Source: CAWBYL01 sp963793025
GTDB lineage: Bacteria; Actinomycetota; Acidimicrobiia; Acidimicrobiales; Acidimicrobilacustridaceae
Assembly: GCA_963793025.1 (NCBI GenBank)
Contig: CAWBYL010000006.1
Coordinates: 248,001-312,000 of the forward strand
Direction: 5' to 3'
DNA length: 64,000 nt
Numbering within the stretch: the stretch's first letter is position 1; each line of letters opens with the position of its first letter. The translations under genes and the position numbers were made by a program. This document shows positions 8,784 to 17,427 of the stretch, piece after piece. Below the pieces are notes generated by a model. It ran no database searches and was not told the origin of the DNA. It worked only from the letters and a program-made list of their open reading frames with translations.

Positions 8784-10280
8784 ATGCCGTCCGTGTTCGA
8801 CCAGGACCAGTACCCGTCCACACCCCCGACCGCGCCCAACGCGCCGGTATCGCCGGTCGCACCCACCCAGGAGACTCCGGTCGCCAGCTCGCCTCCGCCG
8901 CCGCCTCCACCGCCGCCCCCCGCTCCACCGGCGCCGGTGATGGCTGCGAGTCCGCCAGCGTGGGTCGCGGCGCCGCCGGCGATGCCCCCGTCGGGCCCGC
9001 CGCCCCCCACCCCGCCCACCTACCCGTACGGCTACGGCGCGGCCCCGACCCCTCCGTCGGGAACCCCCTCTGGGGCGTCGACCGCGAAGCGTTCTCGGAC
9101 TCCTCTCCTCGCCGGCGCTCTCGTGGTCGTGGCCCTGCTCCTCGGCGGGGCCCTCGGCGGGGTGGCCTCCCGCACGCTGTTCACCTCGACGCCGTCGGCC
9201 GCCCCGGTGCGCTCCACACCGGGCGCCACCGTCCCGAGCACGACGCCGACGCCCACCGTGCCCGGCACCGACCCGTCATCGGGCTCCTCCGGCTCGTCGA
9301 GCGGATCCGGAACGGGCTCGGGCACCGAGCTGTCGAGCTGGGCCGAGGTGTCCTCGGCGGTGAACCCCGGAGTCGTCAACATCGAGACCCGCCTGCCCTC
9401 CGGCATCGGTGCCGGCACCGGCATGATCCTCACCGACACCGGTGAGGTCCTCACCAACAACCACGTGGTCGAAGGGGCGACGCAGATCGTCGTCACCGTC
9501 ACCTCCACCCGTCAGTCCTACTCGGCGACCATCGTCGGGACCGACCCGTCCGAGGACGTGGCCGTCATCCAGATGAACGGGGCCACCGGTCTCACCACCA
9601 TCCCGATCGGCGACTCCGACTCGGTGCGGGTGGGCGACGAGGTCGCGGCCATCGGGAACGCCGGCGGCCAGGGCGGAGACCCGATCCTGGCCAGCGGACA
9701 GGTGACCGCGCTGCACCAGCAGATCACCGCCTCCGACCGGGACGGCAGCAACGCCGAGACCCTGCAGGACCTCATCCAGGTTGCCGCCGAGGTCGTCCCC
9801 GGTGACTCCGGAGGGCCGCTGGCCAACACCAAGGGCCAGGTCATCGGCATGGACACCGCCGCCTCGGTGGGCGCCGGAGCGGGCGGCGGCGCCCGGTTCC
9901 GGGCCACCAGCAACGTCGGCTTCGCCATCCCGATCAACCACGCCCTGGAGGTCGCCGGTCGGTTGGTGGCCGAAGGTGGCGGCGACTCCAGCACCGCCAA
10001 CGGGAGCACGTCGGCCTCGGGCGGATTCCTCGGGGTCCAGGTCCAGCAGGCCATCTCCGGCGGCGCCGAGGTCATCGGCGTCGAGAGCGGCAGCCCGGCC
10101 GAGTCGGCCGGGCTGGCGGCCGGAGATCTGATCAGTGCGGTCGACGGCACGACCGTCGAGATGCCGTCGGATCTGGTCACCGCGCTGGGCGAGCACGAGG
10201 CGGGCGACACCGTGGTGCTCACCGTCACCGGCACCGATGGGCGGAGCGGACAGATCAAGGTCACATTGGCCTCACGCTGA
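8784..10280 (+). CDS. Membrane-anchored HtrA-type serine protease with PDZ domain
   Basis: 498 residues from ATG 8784 (GAGGAAA ribosome site). Order: a cytoplasmic Pro-rich tail (1-105, including an uninterrupted run of 10 Pro), one transmembrane helix (about 107-127), a Ser/Thr/Gly linker (130-185), a trypsin-like protease domain (about 190-385) and a PDZ domain (about 410-498, GFLGVQV...GSPAESAGLAAGDLI). The catalytic triad is His227 (NNHVV), Asp258 (SEDVAVIQ) and Ser342 (PGDSGGPL). This is the actinobacterial HtrA/PepD layout, a surface protease for envelope protein quality control. The Pro-rich tail could bind cytoplasmic partners. Confidence 0.95.
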   Translation: MPSVFDQDQYPSTPPTAPNAPVSPVAPTQETPVASSPPPPPPPPPPAPPAPVMAASPPAWVAAPPAMPPSGPPPPTPPTYPYGYGAAPTPPSGTPSGASTAKRSRTPLLAGALVVVALLLGGALGGVASRTLFTSTPSAAPVRSTPGATVPSTTPTPTVPGTDPSSGSSGSSSGSGTGSGTELSSWAEVSSAVNPGVVNIETRLPSGIGAGTGMILTDTGEVLTNNHVVEGATQIVVTVTSTRQSYSATIVGTDPSEDVAVIQMNGATGLTTIPIGDSDSVRVGDEVAAIGNAGGQGGDPILASGQVTALHQQITASDRDGSNAETLQDLIQVAAEVVPGDSGGPLANTKGQVIGMDTAASVGAGAGGGARFRATSNVGFAIPINHALEVAGRLVAEGGGDSSTANGSTSASGGFLGVQVQQAISGGAEVIGVESGSPAESAGLAAGDLISAVDGTTVEMPSDLVTALGEHEAGDTVVLTVTGTDGRSGQIKVTLASR

Positions 10281-10384
10281 GCACTGCGGAGTCCAACTGA
10301 TCCCGGCTCGGCGTCGGGGGGAGAGGCGCCGAGTCGGACCCCGTCCCACTGGGTCCGCACCGACCGAGGCACTAGGTTCTCGCC

Positions 10385-11581
10385 GTGAGCGAGCGCCTCG
10401 ACGATGCCGGTCGACTGGCCGCGCTGGCGGCGTGCGGGTCGGCCGACGGGGTGGCCCGACCCCACCTCGACCGGATCACCGAGCTGGTCGTCGAGCTGCT
10501 CGGCGTACCGGTGAGCCTGGTGTCGCTCGTCGACGACGAGCAGCAGCGCTTCGTTTCGGCGGTGGGTCTCCAGGGAGCGGTCGCCGAGACCCGACAGACG
10601 CCGCTCAGCCACTCGTTCTGCCAGTACGTCGTCATGTCCGACGAGCGGTTGGTCGTGAGCGACGCCCGCGTCCACCCGGTGCTGAAGAGCAACGGCGCGG
10701 TCAGCGACCTCGGGGTGGTGGCCTACTGCGGGGTTCCCATCCGGTCGGGGTCGGGCCACACGCTGGGGGCTCTCGTGGCCATCGACGACCGGCCCCGGCA
10801 GTGGAGCGATGACCACATCGGCATGCTCACCGCCTTCGCCGAGGCGGTCAGCGCCGAGCTCGAGACCGACTCCCGGTACCGCGGGCTGGCCCGCGACCTG
10901 CACCGCCGACTGCTCCCCGACGAGCTGGGCACCGCCGCGGAGTGGGAGGTCGAGGCGATCTACCGACCGTTGGAGGCGGAGGTCGGGCTGGGCGGCGACT
11001 TCTACGACGCCATCGTGACCGAGGACGGATCCCTCACCCTCGTCATCGGCGACATCGTGGGCCACGACGTGGGGGCGGCGATCGCCATGGGCCAGCTGCG
11101 GGCCGCCACCACCGCGCTCACCCATGCCGGGAACAGCCTCTCGGAGATCGTCACCACCCTCGACCTCTCGGTCCGGTCGATGCCCAACCTCTTCTGCAGC
11201 GCCTGGGTCGGAGTCCGGAGGGGCGCGGGGGACGACCACGTCGAGTACCTGGCGGCCGGGGCCATCCCGCCCCTGCTGGTCGACGCCTCGGGGGAGGCCC
11301 GCTACCTCACCGACGCGTCGACGCCGCCCATCGGGGTGAGATGCGAGCGGCGGGAAGGCACCGCGCCCGTCGGGCCCGGCGACGTGCTCGTGTTGTGCTC
11401 CGACGGGATGATGGAAGGAGGCCACGGTGGGCTCGACGCCGGACTGGCCCGGTTGAGCGACGTGGCCCGCTCGCAGCGACGCGCCCCGGTCACCGAGATC
11501 GTCGAGGCCCTGCTCGCCGATCGCCTCGCCTCGGGGCCGCCGACCGACGACATGGCCGCCCTGGTCTGTCGTCTGCGCTGA
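10385..11581 (+). CDS. GAF-domain PP2C (SpoIIE/RsbU-type) phosphatase
   Basis: 398 residues from GTG 10385. The N-terminal half (about 20-160) is a GAF domain (VSLVSLVDDEQQRFVSAVGL, a conserved SFCQY pocket segment and YCGVPIRS). The C-terminal half (about 165-398) is a PP2C-type phosphatase: GLGGDFYDAI and IGDIVGHD supply metal-binding Asp residues, CSDGMME and PTDDMAAL complete the site. The usual AGHPPP segment is changed to AGAIPP. Such proteins dephosphorylate anti-anti-sigma factors in partner-switching stress pathways. No anti-sigma gene lies next to it, so its partner is unknown. Confidence 0.92.
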   Translation: MSERLDDAGRLAALAACGSADGVARPHLDRITELVVELLGVPVSLVSLVDDEQQRFVSAVGLQGAVAETRQTPLSHSFCQYVVMSDERLVVSDARVHPVLKSNGAVSDLGVVAYCGVPIRSGSGHTLGALVAIDDRPRQWSDDHIGMLTAFAEAVSAELETDSRYRGLARDLHRRLLPDELGTAAEWEVEAIYRPLEAEVGLGGDFYDAIVTEDGSLTLVIGDIVGHDVGAAIAMGQLRAATTALTHAGNSLSEIVTTLDLSVRSMPNLFCSAWVGVRRGAGDDHVEYLAAGAIPPLLVDASGEARYLTDASTPPIGVRCERREGTAPVGPGDVLVLCSDGMMEGGHGGLDAGLARLSDVARSQRRAPVTEIVEALLADRLASGPPTDDMAALVCRLR

Positions 11582-11591
11582 GGCGCAGACG

Positions 11592-12305
11592 TCACCAGAG
11601 ATCGTCGAGGTGGGTCGAGGTGCCGGGCACGGTCGGCACGAACGGCGCGGCCAGGAGCACGTCGAGGTCGGACGTGTCGGGCCAGCCGCCCGAGAGGTCG
11701 TCCACGAAGCCGATGTGGACCTGCACCCGGCGGTCGGGGTCGCCCATCACGGCGCCGGGCATGGCGGGGAGGGGGTCGGGCAGGGAGATGGGCCGGAAGG
11801 AGACGACCTGGCTCACCGGTCCGCCGACCAGCTGGTCGGCGACGGGCACGTCCTCGTCGGCCCACACCGCGATCAGGCCTTCGTAGCGATGGTGCAGGGC
11901 CAGCTCGGCGGGCACCGGATCGGCGTCGCGAGCGGTCACCCCGACCAGGTCGTAGTACGAGGTGGATACGTGATGGCGGCGCGGGTCCATGCGCCCGGCG
12001 GCGGCCATGCGGGCCGCAACCGGGAAGCCCCAGTCGGTGTGGGCCGAGAGTTGATCCTGCTCGATCCAGTAGAGGGTGAGGAACGAGCCGTCGTCCACCG
12101 GCTGGGCCACGGGGGACTCGGCCGGGTGCCGTCGTTGTTTGAGGTCGCGGGTGGCGACGAAGCGGGCACCGGCGAACGCCCCCGGGCCGGCGAGGACGCC
12201 GGTCAGGAAGTGGTCTCGCTCGTACCAGCGGTTGTAGTCCTCGACGGTGTCCCGATCGGGTTCCATCAGGGTGATCAGGGCGTGGCCCAACTCCATACCG
12301 GTCAT
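11592..12305 (-). CDS. Conserved hypothetical protein, alpha/beta-barrel-like
   Basis: 237 residues from ATG 12305; an alternative ATG is three codons later. I do not recognise a named family. The N-terminal part (ITLMEPDRDTVEDYNRWYERDH) has the D-(Y/F)-N-x-W-Y-x-x-x-H pattern seen in EthD-like dimeric alpha/beta-barrel proteins, and a second barrel-like half (HRYEGLIAVWADEDV) may follow. The gene is divergent from a TetR regulator 42 bases away, which suggests it is that regulator's target, and it converges on the phosphatase gene. Confidence 0.7.
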   Translation of the reverse strand: MTGMELGHALITLMEPDRDTVEDYNRWYERDHFLTGVLAGPGAFAGARFVATRDLKQRRHPAESPVAQPVDDGSFLTLYWIEQDQLSAHTDWGFPVAARMAAAGRMDPRRHHVSTSYYDLVGVTARDADPVPAELALHHRYEGLIAVWADEDVPVADQLVGGPVSQVVSFRPISLPDPLPAMPGAVMGDPDRRVQVHIGFVDDLSGGWPDTSDLDVLLAAPFVPTVPGTSTHLDDLW

Positions 12306-12347
12306 GGGCCCATCTTGGTCGGCTGCGGTGCTCGTATCATCCGCTTC

Positions 12348-13016
12348 ATGCCACCGGACGCGTCGGAGACCCGACGCAAGCTCCTCGATGCCGCCACCCG
12401 GGCCTTCGCGGACCACGGTGTGTTCAACGCCTCGCTGATCGAGATCACCCGCCAGGCCGGCCAGCGCAACCGGGGGGCGCTGCACTACCACTTCGGTTCC
12501 CGCGAGGGCGTGCTGACGGCGGTGCTGGGCGAGCACGCCGACTTCCTGGCCCAGCACGAGGCGGAGGTGCTCGAGCGGGCCCGTCTCACCCCTGACGACG
12601 ACCTGGAAGCCGCCGTCGAAGCGGTCGTGCGTCCGGCGGCCGAGCTGGCCGAGCGCGACTGGCGGGGCCGGTGCTACCTCACGATCCTGGCCGAGTTGAT
12701 CGTCGAGGACCCCGCCCGCCGCAGCCCGGACGTGGCCGCGGCCCTGCAGCGCACCGGCGGCTACGAGGTCTACGACCTCATCACCAGCCGCATGCCCCGG
12801 CTGCCCGACCCGGTTCGTGACGAGCGCCTGGCCCTCGTCACCAGCTTCATCCTGCGTGCCGTGGCCGACCGGGCCCGGGCCGTCGATCGCCACGGACGCC
12901 CCCAGCTCGAGTACGAGGACTTCGTGGGCAACCTCGTGGCCATGGTGGCGGCCTCGCTGGCCTCGCCGGACCGCAGCAGTCGGGGCGCCGAGCGAGCGCT
13001 AGGCTCGAAAAGTTGA
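12348..13016 (+). CDS. TetR family transcriptional regulator
   Basis: 222 residues. The N-terminal helix-turn-helix domain (about 5-60) reads ETRRKLLDAATRAFADHGV, then SLIEITRQAGQRNRGALHYHF, the canonical TetR recognition helix. The C-terminal ligand domain is variable and gives no ligand clue. It is divergent from the alpha/beta-barrel gene, the classic arrangement for a local TetR repressor. The 42-base gap between the two starts shows no obvious long dyad. Confidence 0.93.
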   Translation: MPPDASETRRKLLDAATRAFADHGVFNASLIEITRQAGQRNRGALHYHFGSREGVLTAVLGEHADFLAQHEAEVLERARLTPDDDLEAAVEAVVRPAAELAERDWRGRCYLTILAELIVEDPARRSPDVAAALQRTGGYEVYDLITSRMPRLPDPVRDERLALVTSFILRAVADRARAVDRHGRPQLEYEDFVGNLVAMVAASLASPDRSSRGAERALGSKS

Positions 13017-13030
13017 CTGATTTGGTCAGG

Positions 13031-13044
13031 TTGATCTAAAGAGG
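13031..13044 (+). promoter_or_regulatory. TTGA-N2-TAAAGAGG element before cysD (copy 1)
   Basis: TTGATCTAAAGAGG occurs 67 bases before the cysD start and recurs with two changed bases at 15943-15956 before the sulfotransferase gene. A -35-like TTGACT (13013-13018) with a 16-base spacer to TCTAAA (13035-13040) overlaps it, so it may be part of the promoter. Confidence 0.4.
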
Positions 13045-13110
13045 TCTGATTATTCCAGGGGATCGTCCTGCCTCGTGCCGAGGCGGGCGACCGACGAAGG
13101 GGCATGTGCG

Positions 13111-14034
13111 ATGAGCACCACCACCGCCACGACGAGGACGCTGACCCACCTCCAGCGCCTCGAGGCCGAGAGCATCCAGATCATGCGGGAGTCGGTGGCC
13201 GAGAGCGAGCGGCCGGTGATGCTCTACTCCATCGGCAAGGACAGCACCGTCATGCTGCGCCTGGCCATGAAGGCCTTCTACCCCTCGCTGCCACCCTTCC
13301 CGCTGATGCACGTGGACACGACCTGGAAGTTCCAGGAGATGTACGCCTTCCGGGACAACGCCGTCGCCGAGCTCGGCCTCGACCTGATCGTGCACCAGAA
13401 CGAGGAGTGCGTCCGCCTCGGCATCAACCCCTTCGACCACGGCTCGGCCATGCACACCGACATGTGGAAGACGGAGGGCCTCAAGCAGGCCCTCGACAAG
13501 CACCGCTTCGACCTGGCCTTCGGAGGGGCCCGGCGCGACGAGGAGAAGTCCCGGGCCAAGGAGCGGGTCTTCTCCCTGCGCTCGGCGCAGCACCGGTGGG
13601 ATCCCAAGAAGCAGCGTCCCGAGCTGTGGCACCTCTACAACGCCCGCAAGGCCCCCGGCGAGACGCTGCGGGTGTTCCCGTTGTCGAACTGGACCGAGCT
13701 CGACATCTGGCAGTACATCCACCTCGAGCAGATACCGATCGTCCCGCTCTACCTCGCTGCTCCCCGCCCGGTGGTGGAGCGCGACGGCACCTTGATCATG
13801 GTCGACGACGACCGTTTCCCCCTCCGGGAGGGCGAGACGCCCGAGATCCGATCCGTGCGCTTCCGCACCCTCGGGTGCTATCCGCTGACCGGGGCCGTCG
13901 AGAGCGGCGCCGACACCCTCACCGAGGTCATCCAGGAGATGCTGCTCACGTCCACGTCCGAGCGCCAGGGCCGGGTCATCGACCACGACTCGAGCGGGTC
14001 CATGGAGAAGAAGAAGCAGGAGGGGTACTTCTGA
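13111..14034 (+). CDS. cysD: Sulfate adenylyltransferase subunit 2 (CysD)
   Basis: 307 residues from ATG 13111; the longer in-frame start at 13075 adds a basic leader not seen in the family. It is a PP-loop ATP pyrophosphatase: VMLYSIGKDSTVML is the SxGKDS nucleotide loop, and FDLAFGGARRDEEKSRAKER is the highly conserved CysD signature. With CysN it makes adenosine 5'-phosphosulfate from sulfate and ATP, the first step of sulfate assimilation. The C-terminus ends in MEKKKQEGYF, as in most CysD proteins. The stop overlaps the cysNC start by one base (TGATG), so translation is coupled. Confidence 0.97.
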   Translation: MSTTTATTRTLTHLQRLEAESIQIMRESVAESERPVMLYSIGKDSTVMLRLAMKAFYPSLPPFPLMHVDTTWKFQEMYAFRDNAVAELGLDLIVHQNEECVRLGINPFDHGSAMHTDMWKTEGLKQALDKHRFDLAFGGARRDEEKSRAKERVFSLRSAQHRWDPKKQRPELWHLYNARKAPGETLRVFPLSNWTELDIWQYIHLEQIPIVPLYLAAPRPVVERDGTLIMVDDDRFPLREGETPEIRSVRFRTLGCYPLTGAVESGADTLTEVIQEMLLTSTSERQGRVIDHDSSGSMEKKKQEGYF

Positions 14035-15917
14035 TGAGCAACGACGAGCTCATCGCCGCCGACATCGACGAGTACCTCCTGCGCCACCAGCACAAGTCGC
14101 TGCTGCGCCTCATCACGTGCGGCAGCGTCGACGACGGCAAGAGCACCCTCATCGGCCGCCTGCTGTATGACTCCAAGCTCGTCTTCGAGGATCACCTCGA
14201 AGCGCTGGCCGTGGACTCCAGCAAGGTCGGCACCCAGGGCACCGGGCTCGACTTCGCCCTGCTGGTCGACGGCCTGGCCGCCGAGCGCGAGCAGGGCATC
14301 ACCATCGACGTGGCCTACCGCTTCTTCTCCACCGAGAAGCGCAAGTTCATCGTGGCCGACACCCCCGGCCACGAGCAGTACACGCGCAACATGGTCACCG
14401 GCGCCTCCACCGCCGAGCTGGCCGTCATCCTCATCGACGCCCGCAAGGGCGTGCTCACCCAGACCCGGCGCCACAGCTTCCTGGTGAGCCTCCTCGGCAT
14501 CCGCCACGTGGTGTTGGCCATCAACAAGCTCGACCTCGTCGACTTCTCCCAGGAGGTGTTCGACCAGATCGACCGCGACTACCGGACCTTCGCCGCCGAG
14601 ATCGGCCTCGAGGGCATCGTGACCATCCCTCTGTCGGCCCTCAACGGCGACAACATCACCTCCCGCAGCCCCAACACGCCCTGGTACTCCGGTCCCAGCC
14701 TGTTGGAGCACCTCGAGGACGTCGACGTCGAGATCGAGAGCACCGAGAAGCCCTTCCGCCTGCCCGTGCAGTGGGTGAACCGGCCCAACCTCGACTTCCG
14801 CGGCTACTCCGGATTCATCTCCGGGGGCACGGTGAGCGTCGGTGACGCCGTGCGGATCATGCCGTCGGGCGTCGAGTCCACCGTGTCGCGGATCGTCACC
14901 TACGACGGCGACCTCGACGAGGCCGTCGCCGGAGAGTCGGTCACCCTCGAGCTGGCCGACGAGGTCGACGCCAGCCGGGGTGACGTCATCGCCACGGCGG
15001 CGGCACCACCACGCGTCGCCGACCAGTTCGAGGCTCACGTCGTGTGGATGGGCGACGACGCGCTGCTCCCGGGGCGCAGCTACCTCGTCAAGATCGGCAC
15101 CACCACCACGGGGGCGGTGTTCGACGAGCCGAAGTACCGGGTGGACGTCAACTCGCTCGAGCAACTGGCGGCCCGGACGCTGAACCTCAACGAGATCGGG
15201 GTCTGCACGCTGCGTCTGGACCGACCCATCCCCTACGACGCCTACGTCGAGGACCGGGACATGGGCGGCTTCATCGTCGTCGACCGTCTCACCAACGCCA
15301 CGGTGGGGGCCGGGCTGTTGCACTTCGGGCTGCGCCGGTCCGACAACGTGCAGTGGCAGGAGATCGAGGTCGATGCCGAGGCCCGCAGCGCCCTGAAGGG
15401 CCAGTCGCCGCGCGTCGTGTGGTTCACCGGCATCTCCGGAGCCGGCAAGTCCACCATCGCCAACCTGGTGGAGCGCAAGCTCCACGCCCAGGGTCGTCAC
15501 ACCTATCTCCTCGACGGTGACAACGTGCGGCTCGGCCTCAACCGGGACCTCGGCTTCACCACGGCTGACCGGATCGAGAACGTCCGGCGGGTCACCGAGG
15601 TCGCGGCGCTGATGGCCGACGCCGGGTTGATCGTGCTCATCTCGTTCATCTCACCCCACCAGGCCGAACGTGACGCCGCTCGCGAGCGCATCGGGGCCGA
15701 CACCTACGTCGAGGTCTTCGTCGACACCGAGCTGGCGGTGGCCGAGGAGCGGGACCGCAAGGGCCTCTACGCCAAGGCCCGGGCCGGTGACATCCCCAAC
15801 TTCACCGGCGTGGACGCCACCTACGAGCGGCCCGAGAACCCGGACGTGCACATCCGCACGTCCGAGGTCAGCGCCGAGGAGGCCGCCGACCAGGTCGTGG
15901 CTCTCATCGAGCAGTAG
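14034..15917 (+). CDS. cysNC: Bifunctional sulfate adenylyltransferase subunit 1 / APS kinase (CysN-CysC fusion)
   Basis: 627 residues. The N-terminal part (about 1-440) is an EF-Tu-like GTPase: G1 GSVDDGKST (residue 30), G3 DTPGHEQYTRNM and G4 NKLDLVD. The C-terminal part (about 455-627) is APS kinase, with P-loop GISGAGKST (466) and LDGDNVRLGLNRDLGF, plus FVDTELAVAEERDRKGLYAKA. The first domain drives APS synthesis with CysD through GTP hydrolysis; the second phosphorylates APS to PAPS. Fusion of the two is common in actinobacteria. No PAPS reductase or sulfite reductase lies nearby, but a sulfotransferase gene follows, so PAPS may feed sulfation here. Confidence 0.97.
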   Translation: MSNDELIAADIDEYLLRHQHKSLLRLITCGSVDDGKSTLIGRLLYDSKLVFEDHLEALAVDSSKVGTQGTGLDFALLVDGLAAEREQGITIDVAYRFFSTEKRKFIVADTPGHEQYTRNMVTGASTAELAVILIDARKGVLTQTRRHSFLVSLLGIRHVVLAINKLDLVDFSQEVFDQIDRDYRTFAAEIGLEGIVTIPLSALNGDNITSRSPNTPWYSGPSLLEHLEDVDVEIESTEKPFRLPVQWVNRPNLDFRGYSGFISGGTVSVGDAVRIMPSGVESTVSRIVTYDGDLDEAVAGESVTLELADEVDASRGDVIATAAAPPRVADQFEAHVVWMGDDALLPGRSYLVKIGTTTTGAVFDEPKYRVDVNSLEQLAARTLNLNEIGVCTLRLDRPIPYDAYVEDRDMGGFIVVDRLTNATVGAGLLHFGLRRSDNVQWQEIEVDAEARSALKGQSPRVVWFTGISGAGKSTIANLVERKLHAQGRHTYLLDGDNVRLGLNRDLGFTTADRIENVRRVTEVAALMADAGLIVLISFISPHQAERDAARERIGADTYVEVFVDTELAVAEERDRKGLYAKARAGDIPNFTGVDATYERPENPDVHIRTSEVSAEEAADQVVALIEQ

Positions 15918-15942
15918 GTCGGCCGGGGTCCGCCGCCGTCGA

Positions 15943-15971
15943 TTGACATAAAGAGGGGTGTTCAGTACGGT
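15943..15971 (+). promoter_or_regulatory. Promoter with TTGACA and TAAAGAGG element (copy 2)
   Basis: TTGACA (15943-15948), a 17-base spacer and TACGGT (15966-15971) make a good sigma-70-type promoter for the sulfotransferase gene. TTGACATAAAGAGG (15943-15956) matches the element before cysD at 12 of 14 positions. A GC-rich hairpin (CGTCGGCG paired with CGCCGACG, about 15982-15999) starts close to the expected transcription start. Confidence 0.5.
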
Positions 15972-16111
15972 CCTCCCCGACGTCGGCGGTCGCCGACGGG
16001 GAGCGGCCGGGGGGTCGATGTGAGAGCACGGCAGGTTCACCACGCTCGGACGACGGACGCATCCGCGGCGCGGGTCGCCAGGGGCGCCGCCTCCGGCTCC
16101 GAGGTGACGGC

Positions 16112-17284
16112 GTGAGCGACTCCCCTCTCGTCGCGCCCGACACCGCCATGGCCCAGGCCGTCGAGCAGACCGGCCTCGACGACTTCGGCCCCGACGACTT
16201 CCGCGAAGGCCTGGCCGTCTACTGCGACTCGGTCTCCAACGAGGCCCAGCTCAACGCCGTCGGCGCTGCGGCCATCCCCGGAACCGTGGTGGGCGCGCTG
16301 GTCAATCGCCTCCAGGTGATCGACTGGGCGGCCCGCCATCCCGAAGTCGCCGACGAGCGGATCGAGGCGCCGTTCGTGGTCGTCGGTCTGTTCCGGGCCG
16401 GCACGACCTTCCTCAGCTACCTCCTGGAGAAGGACGAGCGCCACCGCCCGCTCTTCGGGTGGGAGGCCGGGGCCAGCGTCCCCCCTCCGGACCCGACCAC
16501 CGTCGCGACCGATCCCCGCATCGCCGCCACGGTCGCCGGTCGGGCCATGCTCGACGAGCTCAACCCGCGCATCCGCGTGGTGCAGAACGAGGAGCCCGAC
16601 GGGCCGACCGAGTGCATCTCGGTGCTGAACCAGGACTTCAAGTCGCTCACCTGGGAGGCGGTCACCAACGTGCCCGCGTACGGCTCCTGGCTCCACGGGA
16701 CCGATCACCGGTCGGCCTACGACTATCACCACCTCGTGCTGCAGATCCTGCAGAGCGGTGGGGTGCGGGGCCGATGGTCGCTGAAGAGCCCGCACCATGC
16801 CATCCACCTCGACTGCCTCCACGCCGTCTACCCCGACGCCCGGATCGTGGTGATGCACCGCGACCCGGTGGTGCTGTGCGCGTCGGTGTGCAGCCTGATC
16901 TCCACCCTGACCAGCACCTTCACCGACGCTGACCACACCGCGTACATCGCCGAGCACTGGACCGACATGCTCACCGCGTCGATCGACGGCATCAACGGCT
17001 TCCGCGACGCCCACCCCGAGGTCCAGATCGTCGACGTGCAGTACGCCGAGCTCGTCGGTGACCCGCTCGCCACCATGGGTCGGGTGTACGGCGCGTTCGG
17101 GGACGAGCTGCGAGGCCAGGCCTACGACGCCATGCGGGCCCACGTGGAGTCGCACCCGAAGGGCCGGTTCGGACGCCACGGCTACGACCTCGGTGCCTTC
17201 GGCCTCGACGGTGCCGCGCTGGCGGAGCGGTTCCGGCCCTACGTCGAGCGCTACGGCGTCCCGCTGGAGTCGTTGGGCTCCTAG
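16112..17284 (+). CDS. Sulfotransferase family protein
   Basis: 390 residues from GTG 16112; the in-frame codons just upstream run into a stop. The PAPS 5'-phosphate loop is APFVVVGLFRAGTTFLSYLL (R-x-G-T-T), and the 3'-phosphate region is WSLKSPHHAIHLDCL followed by ARIVVMHRDPVVLCASVCS, where R-D-P and the Ser are the standard nucleotide ligands. This is the actinobacterial 'Sulfotransfer_3-like' group found also in mycobacteria, which sulfates lipids, carbohydrates or xenobiotics. It lies 194 bases after cysNC, whose product supplies PAPS. The acceptor is unknown. Confidence 0.88.
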   Translation: MSDSPLVAPDTAMAQAVEQTGLDDFGPDDFREGLAVYCDSVSNEAQLNAVGAAAIPGTVVGALVNRLQVIDWAARHPEVADERIEAPFVVVGLFRAGTTFLSYLLEKDERHRPLFGWEAGASVPPPDPTTVATDPRIAATVAGRAMLDELNPRIRVVQNEEPDGPTECISVLNQDFKSLTWEAVTNVPAYGSWLHGTDHRSAYDYHHLVLQILQSGGVRGRWSLKSPHHAIHLDCLHAVYPDARIVVMHRDPVVLCASVCSLISTLTSTFTDADHTAYIAEHWTDMLTASIDGINGFRDAHPEVQIVDVQYAELVGDPLATMGRVYGAFGDELRGQAYDAMRAHVESHPKGRFGRHGYDLGAFGLDGAALAERFRPYVERYGVPLESLGS

Positions 17285-17289
17285 CCGGC

Positions 17290-17317
17290 GCCGTCGCCGT
17301 CGCCGTCGCCGTCGCCG
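17290..17317. repeat. GCCGTC hexanucleotide tandem repeat
   Basis: Four perfect GCCGTC units (17290-17313) plus a partial unit follow immediately after the sulfotransferase stop and run into imperfect CGTCGTCGCCGTC copies up to about 17340. It is non-coding and could slip in length. Confidence 0.8.
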
Positions 17318-17427
17318 CGTCGTCGCCGTCACCGTCGTCGCACCCTCCGGAGCCCGGCCCATCCGTGGCTCCCGCAGCACCGAGACGTTCGTGGCCCGCC
17401 GGCCACACCGAACCCAGGGGAACCACC

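Noticed and set aside
9518..11425. 635-codon minus-strand frame across the protease and phosphatase genes
   Set aside because: It spans two well-supported genes on the other strand and has no family features.
17290..17340. CRISPR or minisatellite array
   Set aside because: The six-base units without spacers are a simple sequence repeat.
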